A stretch of DNA of 52,635 nucleotides, from the NCBI GenBank assembly GCA_903834475.1, contig CAILJH010000134.1:1-52635 (forward strand), in the 5' to 3' direction. The stretch is from an uncultured Prolixibacteraceae bacterium. GTDB lineage: Bacteria > Bacteroidota > Bacteroidia > Bacteroidales > Prolixibacteraceae. The notes beneath the pieces are model-generated. The model did not search any database and was not told the DNA's origin. It saw only the letters and a program-made list of their open reading frames with translations. This document shows, piece after piece, positions 1 to 7,405 of the stretch; the stretch's first letter is position 1; each line of letters opens with the position of its first letter. Made by a program: the position numbers and the translations under genes.

Positions 1-102
1 CTGTCTGTTATTGATTTCGAGAACAACTTCCTTAACGCTTCGCTGGAAGTTATTTCCCGTAATCAACAACAATGGATCATCAGCATTCTTTGAACCTATC
101 AT
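1..102 (-). CDS. Partial CDS, 5' end only, unknown function
   Basis: An ATG at 102 lies one base after the TAA of the DUF1080 gene. It opens a frame that stays open to the left edge of the window (34 codons). The visible residues begin MIGSKNADDPLLLITGN and continue as soluble, non-signal-like sequence. The tight spacing suggests the same transcript as the upstream gene. Too little is present to name a family. The lack of a signal peptide suggests a cytoplasmic product if this start is right, but it could also be a chance open frame. Confidence 0.4.
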   Translation of the reverse strand, partial: MIGSKNADDPLLLITGNNFQRSVKEVVLEINNRQ

Positions 103-103
103 A

Positions 104-1183
104 TTAAAAATTCGCATTTACTAATTGAATTTTGGACTTCACAATCGGGGTCAGCACAAGGTTCCGGTAGGTAACTTTTCCGTGGTCGCCCTGCAAATAG
201 ATTGGTCCCGGCGTATTTATATCCGATTTCATCGCGCCACCGGTTGGTCCGTAAACAGGTTGATTGTCGATGATTTTGGTTCCGTTTAGGATCACAGTCA
301 CATGCCGGTCACACAAAGTGATATCCATGGTTTCCCAGGTTCCTGCTGGTTTTTCGGCTGATACTGTGGGACAAATACGGCTGTACAATGCACCCATGTT
401 GTGCGGATCCAGTGGTTTTTTATACGAATCCAATACCTGAATTTCGTACATTCCACGCAGGTAAACGCCGCTGTTGCTGCCTTCCGGAACATTCACCTCC
501 AGTTTCAGGTTGAAATCTTCAAATTCCTGATCGGTCCGGAGGTTTCCGTAGCTGATGTGTTCCTGTCCTTCAACCTGAACCGGATCAGTTCCCAAAATTC
601 CGTCTTTGGCATAGAAACCGTTTTTCTGTTTCAGGTCAATCAACCGCCAACCGGTAAGGTCTTTCCCGTTGAACAGGTTAATCGGTGTTCCAAATTTAAC
701 TTTGGAAAGATCAGGAGCAGCAGGAGGAGCAGCCAGTTTGGTTCCGACAAACGAAGTTGAATCCACTCCTTTTCCGTCGCGATTTGGTTTTAAAAAATAT
801 CCGGCAATCTGATCACCCTTTTTAGATACCTGCAAGGTATTGGCAATTTGGTGAGTGCGAAGCGGATTGTTACTGGCATCCTTGGTGCGCACCACATTGT
901 CCACGCGGGTAACGATCAGATGGTTGTCGTTATCCATGTACACACTGGCTACCGGCGATACGCTTCCGCCAATCCAAAGCAGGTCGGCATCGAGGTAATC
1001 TTTTTCCTGGCGAACTTCGAGCCAGCCGACTCCGCCGTCCTGAATATCAATGGTCCACTGGCCCAAAAATTCACTGATGTCGGTTTTTTGTACGGGTGCT
1101 GGTGCAGGCTTTGATTTTTCCTGACACGAAGTAATTGACAACGAAATAAAAACTGCTGCGAATAGAATAAAAATAGTCTTCAT
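104..1183 (-). CDS. DUF1080 (3-keto-disaccharide hydrolase family) lipoprotein
   Basis: The 359-aa product has a lipoprotein signal ending in LSITSC, so it is probably anchored at the outer membrane or in the periplasm. Residues about 35-150 form an extra small beta-rich domain. Residues about 165-350 are a clear DUF1080 domain: it opens INLFNGKDLTGW, continues SGVYLRGMYEIQVLDS and GTWETMDITLCDR, and ends GPIYLQGDHGKVTYRNLVLTPI split by the usual turns. The family has a concanavalin-like jelly-roll fold, and some members hydrolyse or eliminate 3-keto-glycosides. The two Gfo/Idh/MocA oxidoreductases in the window could supply such 3-keto substrates. It lies 85 nt after a propeller/toroid gene and just before a partial gene. 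Family assignment is firm; the exact reaction is inferred. Confidence 0.92.
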   Translation of the reverse strand: MKTIFILFAAVFISLSITSCQEKSKPAPAPVQKTDISEFLGQWTIDIQDGGVGWLEVRQEKDYLDADLLWIGGSVSPVASVYMDNDNHLIVTRVDNVVRTKDASNNPLRTHQIANTLQVSKKGDQIAGYFLKPNRDGKGVDSTSFVGTKLAAPPAAPDLSKVKFGTPINLFNGKDLTGWRLIDLKQKNGFYAKDGILGTDPVQVEGQEHISYGNLRTDQEFEDFNLKLEVNVPEGSNSGVYLRGMYEIQVLDSYKKPLDPHNMGALYSRICPTVSAEKPAGTWETMDITLCDRHVTVILNGTKIIDNQPVYGPTGGAMKSDINTPGPIYLQGDHGKVTYRNLVLTPIVKSKIQLVNANF

Positions 1184-1268
1184 TGGTTCAATAATTTACT
1201 GATTAGTTTAAAATAATAGGATGTTTAAAATTAGGGATTATCTTCATCTTTAGGTGTAAAAATTCTTC

Positions 1269-3425
1269 TTATTTCTCCACAAAATAGCCATAATACCTGC
1301 CCATCCAGTATGGAAGCAAAAAGTAGGCGCCGTCGTCTTCGCTTGATCCGTTTGAACCTGCATCGTATTGATAGGTATTGTAATTCCATTTAGAAATTCC
1401 CCGTTCCGGGGTTGGAATTGGCCGTATAGCCTGTGCTTTTCCAAAACGGTCGACCAACTGATCTTTGGGTAAATCCCAACGGTGGCTGTTCTCCATCCGC
1501 CAGGTAATCAAATCCATCGGAATTTGCTGAAGTTCTTCCAGCGCAGTATTCAGGTCACAGTCTTTTTTAAGGGCCGAACTGGCAATGATGTTCCAGATTG
1601 GAATGCGGTCGGCTTGCTCCACATTCCAGCTTCGTTGCATGCTTTTTTCGTAAAATGGCAGTAATTCCGGATCGTTCGCATAACGGAACAGCGTGTAATA
1701 AGGCAGAAATGCAAGTTCATCGTCGGAGTGGTTGATGTCGAACGGTCCGTAATTTTTTTGCTGAATCATGTTTTCAACGTATTGATGTTTCTGCACGAGC
1801 GTTTGGTAAGCCGCCTGAAATTTCGGATCCTGAGTGACATGATAACCAGCCTTCAGGAATGCAAGAATTTGCAGCGAATTGATTCCTTTTTCGTACATCC
1901 AGTTGGTTTTGAAATTCAGCGAATCAGGCGTCCAGACTGCCCAGCGCGTGGGTTTTCCATCGAGATCGACCAAATGAAAATTGTTGTCAACGATGTGGTT
2001 CATGATCCGCTGAACAAGACTTTTTACCCGTTCTTTCATCGCTCCTTCAGCAACCAGATCGTAAAAAAGCGGATAGGCAAACAGGTGTCCTACTATTTCG
2101 TCGGAACTGGTATCTCCTTTCCATTTCCATTTTTTATCCGGAGTGAGGTGCCATTCGCCACCTTCACCAGTACTTTCATTGGCTGCTACCAGCGAACGAG
2201 CCGGAAATCCTGAAATTCCGGTGATGGTCTCCAGCCGTTCCATGGCCTCATAGGCTTTAATGGCATTTTTCTTTGCTTCCGGATCCTTGGTTACCGCATA
2301 ACGGTAACATTCGGCTGCCAGATAGATGGAAGTCCAAAGTCCGTCGTTATCGTTGGTGCCGGTGACACTGGTAGATAAATCGCCCGGAGTTTTCAATTGT
2401 GAATCGCTCACTAAACCATACCGGTCGTGCCTTAATTTGATGCGTTCTTCAAAAGCAGCCGCTTTCTGTTCCAAGGTCATTTCAACTTCCTGAATCTGGC
2501 TGATTCCTTCCGGGGTTGCAATCCATGCCGTATGTTGGTCAAGGACCAAAATATCATTCACTTTATTGTTCGGAATCCAGCGTTTACCATTGTAATAATG
2601 CCAGCTTTTATCTTTTTTAATGGCGCCCTTACTGGTTCCCAGCCACATTCCATCAGCAAAACTCCGAATGGTAGTAATCGGTCCATAGGGCAAACCGTCA
2701 GATCCTCTTAATATCCAGTTGTCACCATTTTCGGCGATGCATCCGACCGAGAAGAGTCCGCCAAAAAGCAGTTCAGCTTTTTCATTTCTGCTTTCCAGAG
2801 CGAAGTAGGTGCGTTTCAGACCATAGGCCATCATTGTTTCATCCATGTCGAGCCATTTTCCTTCAACACGGCGTAAAAGTCCGTCGGTAGTGGCCAGCCA
2901 AAGATCATTTTTCGAGTCATTTGCGATCGAATTTATACGCTTCCCGTTTGCAAAAGGAACTTTGGTCCAGGTTCCGTCATATGTCAGAAGGCCTTTTGTC
3001 GTGCCAACCTGCAGCGTTTTTTCATTCTCCCACAACAGGCAAAGGATCGTGTCTTTCCGGGCAAATTCAGGCAGTTCAATTTTCGTTGCACCGCTTTCAA
3101 TTTGAATGGCATTCACCGACGCCAGCCAGACTTCATTTTTTGCATTCAGGGCCGCAGTCCGCCAGTCTGAGCCGGAAACTTTGCTGGTCCATTTCCCATC
3201 ACGGTTTTTAAAAACGCCATTGGAAGTTACTGCTATCGGATTATTATTCAGACTGAATAATTTCACCACATTCTTTCCGGCTTCGGCAGGCAATTGAATG
3301 TCAGTTTTTACCTCCTGAAAGTAGGTGTTAATTGGAATTCCGGGGAAATTCTGTCCGCTTGAAGTAATGCAATAACTTAAAAATGTGATGGTCAGTATTG
3401 CAGCTATTTTGTTCTTTATGCTCAT
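1269..3425 (-). CDS. Exported beta-propeller / alpha-helical toroid fusion (paralogue 1 of 3)
   Basis: The 718-aa product has a Sec signal peptide and no histidine kinase or transmembrane segment. Residues about 25-325 carry short blades of the two-component-regulator propeller type (VWLASVNAIQ, LWLATTDGLLRR, MWLGTSKGAIKK). Residues about 330-718 look like an (alpha/alpha) toroid. Landmarks shared with the genes at 31162 and 40361 are TLEQKAAAFEERI, DNDGLWTSIYLAA, GDTSSDE (437-443), DGKPTRW (489-495), NHSDDE and a C-terminal LLPYWMGRYYG. The conserved acidic residues in the helical half are compatible with a glycosidase or lyase site, but no reaction is known to me. The URO-D-like gene ends 15 nt upstream on the same strand, so they are probably co-transcribed. 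An alternative role is a binding or scaffold protein. Confidence 0.88.
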   Translation of the reverse strand: MSIKNKIAAILTITFLSYCITSSGQNFPGIPINTYFQEVKTDIQLPAEAGKNVVKLFSLNNNPIAVTSNGVFKNRDGKWTSKVSGSDWRTAALNAKNEVWLASVNAIQIESGATKIELPEFARKDTILCLLWENEKTLQVGTTKGLLTYDGTWTKVPFANGKRINSIANDSKNDLWLATTDGLLRRVEGKWLDMDETMMAYGLKRTYFALESRNEKAELLFGGLFSVGCIAENGDNWILRGSDGLPYGPITTIRSFADGMWLGTSKGAIKKDKSWHYYNGKRWIPNNKVNDILVLDQHTAWIATPEGISQIQEVEMTLEQKAAAFEERIKLRHDRYGLVSDSQLKTPGDLSTSVTGTNDNDGLWTSIYLAAECYRYAVTKDPEAKKNAIKAYEAMERLETITGISGFPARSLVAANESTGEGGEWHLTPDKKWKWKGDTSSDEIVGHLFAYPLFYDLVAEGAMKERVKSLVQRIMNHIVDNNFHLVDLDGKPTRWAVWTPDSLNFKTNWMYEKGINSLQILAFLKAGYHVTQDPKFQAAYQTLVQKHQYVENMIQQKNYGPFDINHSDDELAFLPYYTLFRYANDPELLPFYEKSMQRSWNVEQADRIPIWNIIASSALKKDCDLNTALEELQQIPMDLITWRMENSHRWDLPKDQLVDRFGKAQAIRPIPTPERGISKWNYNTYQYDAGSNGSSEDDGAYFLLPYWMGRYYGYFVEK

Positions 3426-3440
3426 AGTGTTCTGTTTAAT

Positions 3441-4532
3441 TTATTCGTATTTTTCAGAAATCAGCTTACAGATTTTTATCAGTTCCAGTATTTTTTCGTC
3501 GGGCGTTCCGTGTTCGATATCAGCAGCAACAATATCGCAAGGGCCATATTTTTTGGCAATCAATTCCATGTCATTTCTGATTTGTTCAGAAGTTTTATTG
3601 GCCACATCCATTGGCGTGTACATAATGGCGCGGCGGGTTTCTGGGAAAAGAGTTTTTGCCGTTTCCAAATCCGAATCCATTCCCATGTCGAGGTAAGCTA
3701 CTTTCGGTACTTTGGCGTAATGATCGAGATAAGGAGTTGCGCTCAAGGCACAATTGTGGATTCCGATTGCATCGAACGATTCGGCAATTTTCTGGTCGAA
3801 AGGCAGGAGAAATTCTTCGTACAAATCCGGATCGACCATATTTACCAGACAGTTGCTTACAGTGAAAAATGATAGTGCATCCGGATCAAATTCTTTTTGT
3901 CTTTGCTGCAGACGTTTGGCGGCATCGATCATGGTGGTGCAAACACAATCGAGCAGATGTTTGGTCCGCTCTGGCGCGAGGTACATATCCATAAAAATAT
4001 CCTGACCACGCAATCGCTGTGCATTATTCAGAACTCCCTGCCAGTTCATAAATCCAGCAATTTCTCCTTCCTGCGATCCAATCCAATCCACTTGTTCCAT
4101 CAGTGACTTAAAGAATGGATTTTGGTCCAGATTAGGCGGAGTGAGGTTTTCAAGTTCATCCTCAGAAAAATACTGATGTTCAGAAGTTGGCCATTGTTCT
4201 TGGTCGTATCGGATTGGTACGCCATAAATGGCCGCAATGGCAGAAGCACCGAAAGTGCCGGTCAGAAAATCAACCGGATTCCCGTCCATTCGGCCAATAG
4301 CAGTTTCCGGGAAACGCTTTTCCAGTTCATCATACATTTTTAAGCGGGTTTCGCGGCGGTATTCCGGATTGGTATGCCATTTTTCGCCAAAGTCGATGCC
4401 CAAAGCGGTCCGGTACCATTTGGGCGTAAACCCGATTTCAGGTCTCAAAAATGGAATAGGACCTGAAACTGGTCTTCTGGTGGCAGGCGCCCCCGGTGCG
4501 ATATAGCTGATGAGTTGTATCGTCGGTTTCAT
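3441..4532 (-). CDS. URO-D family protein, probably a zinc methyltransferase-like enzyme
   Basis: The 363-aa product has no signal peptide and is presumably cytoplasmic. It has the uroporphyrinogen-decarboxylase superfamily fold: an early FLRPEIGF segment, a central substrate cleft, and a C-terminal DIEHGTPDEKI. It contains IGIHNCALS followed by GPCDIV, that is H-x-C-x70-C. This matches the zinc-binding signature of corrinoid-dependent methyltransferases of the MtaA/MtbA type rather than true haem decarboxylases. No corrinoid protein is visible in the window. The start codon overlaps the stop codon of the DapA-like gene (ATGA at 4529-4532), so the two are translationally coupled. Methyl transfer, for example from a methylated sugar or aglycone, is an inference. 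True HemE is unlikely given the context. Confidence 0.87.
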   Translation of the reverse strand: MKPTIQLISYIAPGAPATRRPVSGPIPFLRPEIGFTPKWYRTALGIDFGEKWHTNPEYRRETRLKMYDELEKRFPETAIGRMDGNPVDFLTGTFGASAIAAIYGVPIRYDQEQWPTSEHQYFSEDELENLTPPNLDQNPFFKSLMEQVDWIGSQEGEIAGFMNWQGVLNNAQRLRGQDIFMDMYLAPERTKHLLDCVCTTMIDAAKRLQQRQKEFDPDALSFFTVSNCLVNMVDPDLYEEFLLPFDQKIAESFDAIGIHNCALSATPYLDHYAKVPKVAYLDMGMDSDLETAKTLFPETRRAIMYTPMDVANKTSEQIRNDMELIAKKYGPCDIVAADIEHGTPDEKILELIKICKLISEKYE

Positions 4533-5431
4533 TTCAATTTGTTTTCAATGGCTACGATCCGGTCAATCAACTGATCTGCAATTTCCTGATGAACAGAATC
4601 AAATGGCAGTATGGGTTCACGGACATTTGCTGTAGGGTAGATACCCTGCCTGTTTAGCAGCCGTTTGAAAAAGTGAATGGAAATATCCAGATGCTGATTT
4701 GAAAATGCCAAAACCGGCAAAATCTGATGGAATAAAAGCGTTGCTTCCTCTACTTTCCCGGAAGTCCAGAGTCTGTAAATTTCGGCATAAATCCGGTGCA
4801 TTCCGGTGGGCATAAATGCATGAACGCCGCGTTTTAATCCTTCAATCATCTGCGAAACCGCCCAGCCACCGCTCACGTTCAATTGCCCATTGGTTAATTC
4901 AAGAATCCTCGAATATTTTACGCCTGCCGGAACTGTTTCCACTTTCAGACAACGAAATGCTTCCACGGTTTCAAAGAGTTCCAGAATCAGGTTGTCTGAC
5001 AGACCGTAACCTGTAGAGTCCCAGTCCTGCAGCATTATCATTTCAGGTCCTGTGGCAGCCAGTTCATAAAAATGGTTTTTAAACTGAGTTTCATTCAGAA
5101 AGGGAATCTGAAACAGTACATTTTTACAACCCAGACTGATGTATTCAGAAATGAGGCGTTTGCTTTTTCCCAGGTCGGTTTCGCCGGCACCGGCAATCAC
5201 AGGAACTTTTCCATTGGTTTCTTCCAAAACAGCGGCTACCATATCCATACGTTCGGTTTACGAAAGTTTGTAAACCTCTGATGCCATGGCGGGAACAAGG
5301 AACCCGGCGACACCGGCAACCAGAGCGTAATTCACGTTTCGTTTCAATGCAGGTAAATCAATTTCTCCTTTTGTAGAGAAAGGGGTGTTTAAAACCGTGA
5401 CGATGCCATGTAATGGAAAAAGTTGTTTCAT
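4529..5431 (-). pseudogene. DapA/NAL-family aldolase-like gene interrupted by in-frame TAA
   Basis: The frame starts at ATG 5431 (MKQLFPLHGIVTVLNTPF) and runs 57 codons to GFLVPAMASEVYKLS. It then meets TAA at 5258-5260 and continues in the same frame TERMDMVAAV to TGA at 4529. Read through the stop it is 300 codons, the normal length for the dihydrodipicolinate synthase/N-acetylneuraminate lyase family. A single-base change from GAA, CAA or AAA would explain the stop. Counting the stop as position 58, the Schiff-base lysine falls at Lys163 (RCLKVETVPAG). The family Tyr of YNVP aligns with Leu in MLQDWDSTG, and the GTTGE loop is replaced by AMASE. The 239-aa downstream fragment alone would lack the first strands of the TIM barrel. 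Options are a real nonsense mutation, a sequencing error or readthrough. Confidence 0.8.
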
Positions 5432-5452
5432 TTTTCAATCTTAGTTAAACTC

Positions 5453-5525
5453 CATTCCGTCCGCAACCGGTTTTGTTTTTCAATCCAGATACTTCGCAGA
5501 CGGAGTTTATTTGTCGCATTCTATT
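5453..5525 (+). repeat. 71-bp CCGTCCGCAA palindromic repeat, copy A
   Basis: The segment begins TTCCGTCCGCAACC, contains TTTGTTTTTCAATC, and closes TTCGCAGACGGAGTTTAT then TCGCATTCTATT. The arms CCGTCCGC and GCAGACGG pair with one mismatch (GCAGACGG against GCGGACGG in the other copies). Copies B (6963-7034) and C (7199-7270) lie in the same orientation. No coding content is seen. Confidence 0.8.
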
Positions 5526-5561
5526 GAGGCGGTATCAAAAGTCAAAATGCTTGCGAATCAG

Positions 5562-5629
5562 GTCATCCCGAATTTATTTCGGGATCTGGTATACAATGCG
5601 TTGGGATCCTGAAACAAGTTCAGGATGAC
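5562..5629. repeat. 68-bp double-hairpin intergenic repeat
   Basis: Outer arms GTCATCC (5562-5568) and GGATGAC (5623-5629) enclose two perfect hairpins: CCCGAA-tttat-TTCGGG and CCTGAA-acaag-TTCAGG. The first hairpin recurs in the opposite orientation at 31109-31129. Such short palindromic repeats are common between genes in Bacteroidota genomes. No run of T follows, so it is not a classical terminator. Confidence 0.7.
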
Positions 5630-5722
5630 GGGATCAATGACTTTTAAGACAGCCTCTTATTCATATTCAATCCTTTCAGGCTTTTTCCTTTCTTTTCCCC
5701 TCGGGGAACGGGAAGGGGCTTT

Positions 5723-6883
5723 TTACAGCTTCCGCAAAGTGCCCACGTTATCCTGAACAATGACTCCCTCTTTATGCTCTCCCAAATCGACAACCAATTG
5801 TTTTAATGCACCCAAATGCTGCACATTGTTCCTGATAACGGAGCTTTCAAGTCCTTTCACCACAATGCCATAATCGGGAGAATAAACCCCTGCACCATCG
5901 TCACGGCCCGAGTTGAGGGCATTCCCGGTGAAAACAATCCCCTGGGCATCTTCTATTCGCACGTGTGCATTGTCGTATTCATCATTTCTACCCCATTCTG
6001 GTTTTCCACTCCTGAAGATGACATTCCCGGTGATAGCCATGGTATGACAACCTCTTATTTGGTTCGGAAGGAGCAAAATTCCACAATGTCCCGACCTGTC
6101 GATATAATTTCCGGTGATGTTATATTGAGCCCCGCCTTTTATAACGATTCCGCCCTCTTTATTCCATTCAATACGGTTGCCGGTAATCGTGTTGCTGGCA
6201 TTTTCGTCATAAGCCGCAATACCGACCTGACCGTTTCCTGAAAACCAGTTGTCGAGGATAAACCCGTCCCAGCCACGAATTCTCAATCCGCAACCCTGAT
6301 TACAGAACGAATGGCTGTGGCGGACAACAAAACACCAGATTCTTTCAAGATGTATCCCGTCTCCCGAAAAGAACTCCACCCGACAGGTATCAATACGGGG
6401 AGTGTCTTCGTGCTTTCCATAATCCACCTGCTTGTCCACCATAATCCCGTGGATGTCTTTTCCCAGGTTATTTCCTTTCAGGCACAGTCCAAACAGATAA
6501 GCGCCCCAGGCTTCGGTGATGTTAATCAGGCATTTGGAAGAATCATCTTTCAAAGTCAGAATGGTGCCCATCCCTTTGCTGTAGCCCCAGGCCGGAAGAC
6601 CATGAACCCCGGTTCCTTCCCTGACTTTCAATTCGGAGCAGAGGTAATTTCCTTCGGGAATGAACACCGAGCCATTTGTTTTTGCTGCCTGGTCAAGCGC
6701 TTTTTGAATGGCGACTGTATCATCTGTCACACCATCACCTTTTGCCCCGAAATCCCGAACATTCAACATCCCTGAATACTGTTTCTCATCGTGAACTTCT
6801 CTGGCGTTGACTGCAAGTGGAAGAACCGAAGAAGCTGTCAGCAGGCTTCCTGCCGAAAGAAAATTCCGTCTTGAAAAATCCAT
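5723..6883 (-). CDS. Tat-exported pectate-lyase-superfamily right-handed beta-helix protein
   Basis: The start was chosen at ATG 6883 because MDFSRRNFLSAGSLL is a textbook Tat signal; an ATG 57 nt further upstream only adds a non-signal leader. The mature protein opens with NVRDFGAKGDGVTDDTVAIQ, the hallmark of the Pectate_lyase_3 domain also found in GH28/GH55-type enzymes. Parallel beta-helix rungs follow (ITGNRIEWNKEGGIVIKG, ITGNYIDRSGHCGILL, VFTGNALNSGRD). It is about 386 aa. Specificity cannot be read from the sequence; a lyase or glycosidase on an acidic or rhamnose-containing glycan is plausible. Both flanking gaps carry the 71-bp repeat in the same orientation, so the gene sits in a potentially recombinogenic cassette. 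Confidence 0.87.
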   Translation of the reverse strand: MDFSRRNFLSAGSLLTASSVLPLAVNAREVHDEKQYSGMLNVRDFGAKGDGVTDDTVAIQKALDQAAKTNGSVFIPEGNYLCSELKVREGTGVHGLPAWGYSKGMGTILTLKDDSSKCLINITEAWGAYLFGLCLKGNNLGKDIHGIMVDKQVDYGKHEDTPRIDTCRVEFFSGDGIHLERIWCFVVRHSHSFCNQGCGLRIRGWDGFILDNWFSGNGQVGIAAYDENASNTITGNRIEWNKEGGIVIKGGAQYNITGNYIDRSGHCGILLLPNQIRGCHTMAITGNVIFRSGKPEWGRNDEYDNAHVRIEDAQGIVFTGNALNSGRDDGAGVYSPDYGIVVKGLESSVIRNNVQHLGALKQLVVDLGEHKEGVIVQDNVGTLRKL

Positions 6884-6962
6884 AGGTTGTTCATTTAAAA
6901 TTTCTTGTAATTGATTGTTTACATCGGCAATTATTATCAACTCAATTTTCTTGTCCCCATTC

Positions 6963-7034
6963 GTTCCGTCCGCAACATGTTTTGTTTTTCAATCACGTTT
7001 CTTTGCGGACGGAGTTCATTGGTCTCATTCTACT
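6963..7034 (+). repeat. 71-bp CCGTCCGCAA palindromic repeat, copy B
   Basis: It begins TTCCGTCCGCAACATG, shares TTTGTTTTTCAATC with copy A, and closes TTGCGGACGGAGTTCATTGG then CATTCTACT. The arms CCGTCCGCAA and TTGCGGACGG are a perfect 10-bp inverted repeat. Confidence 0.8.
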
Positions 7035-7198
7035 CCAGGGGTTACGTTCGTTCCTCACTCACCCCGGGCTACCAATATTTCGCACCTACGGTGCTATTTC
7101 GTTCTTGTTACATCCTTTCATTTTTCAGCGACAGCGTCGCTAAATCTTTGTAGCAATCATCAACCTAATCCAACTCGAGCTCTGTAGGAGCGCAATGT

Positions 7199-7270
7199 TT
7201 TCCGTCCGCAACAACGATGGTGTTTCAATCTGATTTCTTCGCGGACGGAGTTCATTGGTCGCATTCTATT
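7199..7270 (+). repeat. 71-bp CCGTCCGCAA palindromic repeat, copy C
   Basis: It begins TTCCGTCCGCAACAACG, keeps TTTCAATC, and closes TTCGCGGACGGAGTTCATTG then GTCGCATTCTATT. Same orientation as copies A and B, and about 165 bp from copy B. Confidence 0.8.
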
Positions 7271-7405
7271 CCCGAGGTTAAAACCCCGGGCTATTCAAAT
7301 TAAAGCCTTTCAGGCTTTTGCATACATGGTATATATTCCTTTTTCGCCATTCCTTTGTTTTTCTTCAGCCTTCCCTCTAAGGGGGAACGGGAAGAGGGCT
7401 GTGTT

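Larger units (their letters stand above)
5432..5722. other. Intergenic region packed with palindromic repeats
   Basis: This 291-base gap separates the pectate-lyase-fold gene from the broken DapA-like gene. I see no plausible gene in it. It holds one copy of the 71-bp CCGTCCGCAA repeat (5453-5525), a 68-bp double-hairpin repeat (5562-5629), and a GC-rich segment TTCCCCTCGGGGAA near 5690. A related block order recurs in the next gap upstream (6884-7405). Confidence 0.7.
6884..7405. other. 522-bp gene-free gap with repeat mosaic
   Basis: No convincing gene is present. In order it holds repeat copy B, a CCCGGGCTACC segment, a GCACC-tac-GGTGC hairpin, an AGCGAC-agc-GTCGCT hairpin, repeat copy C, CCCGGGCTATTC, AAAGCC-ttt-cAGGCTTT, and a GGGGGAACGGGAAGAGGG tract. 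All are typical of non-coding Bacteroidota intergenic repeats. If the neighbouring genes share one transcript, these would form strong RNA structures between cistrons. Confidence 0.65.

Noticed and set aside
4529-5248. A complete short DapA-like gene of 239 codons
   Set aside because: The missing first strands are encoded in frame immediately upstream of a TAA, so this is the remainder of a broken 300-codon gene.
5688-5715. CCCCT...AGGGG stem followed by TTTTT on the plus strand as a terminator
   Set aside because: Both flanking genes are on the minus strand, where the structure is not followed by a T-run; it is better explained as part of the intergenic repeat mosaic.
6884-6940. 57-nt upstream start for the pectate-lyase-fold gene
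   Set aside because: It would bury the Tat signal 19 residues inside the protein.
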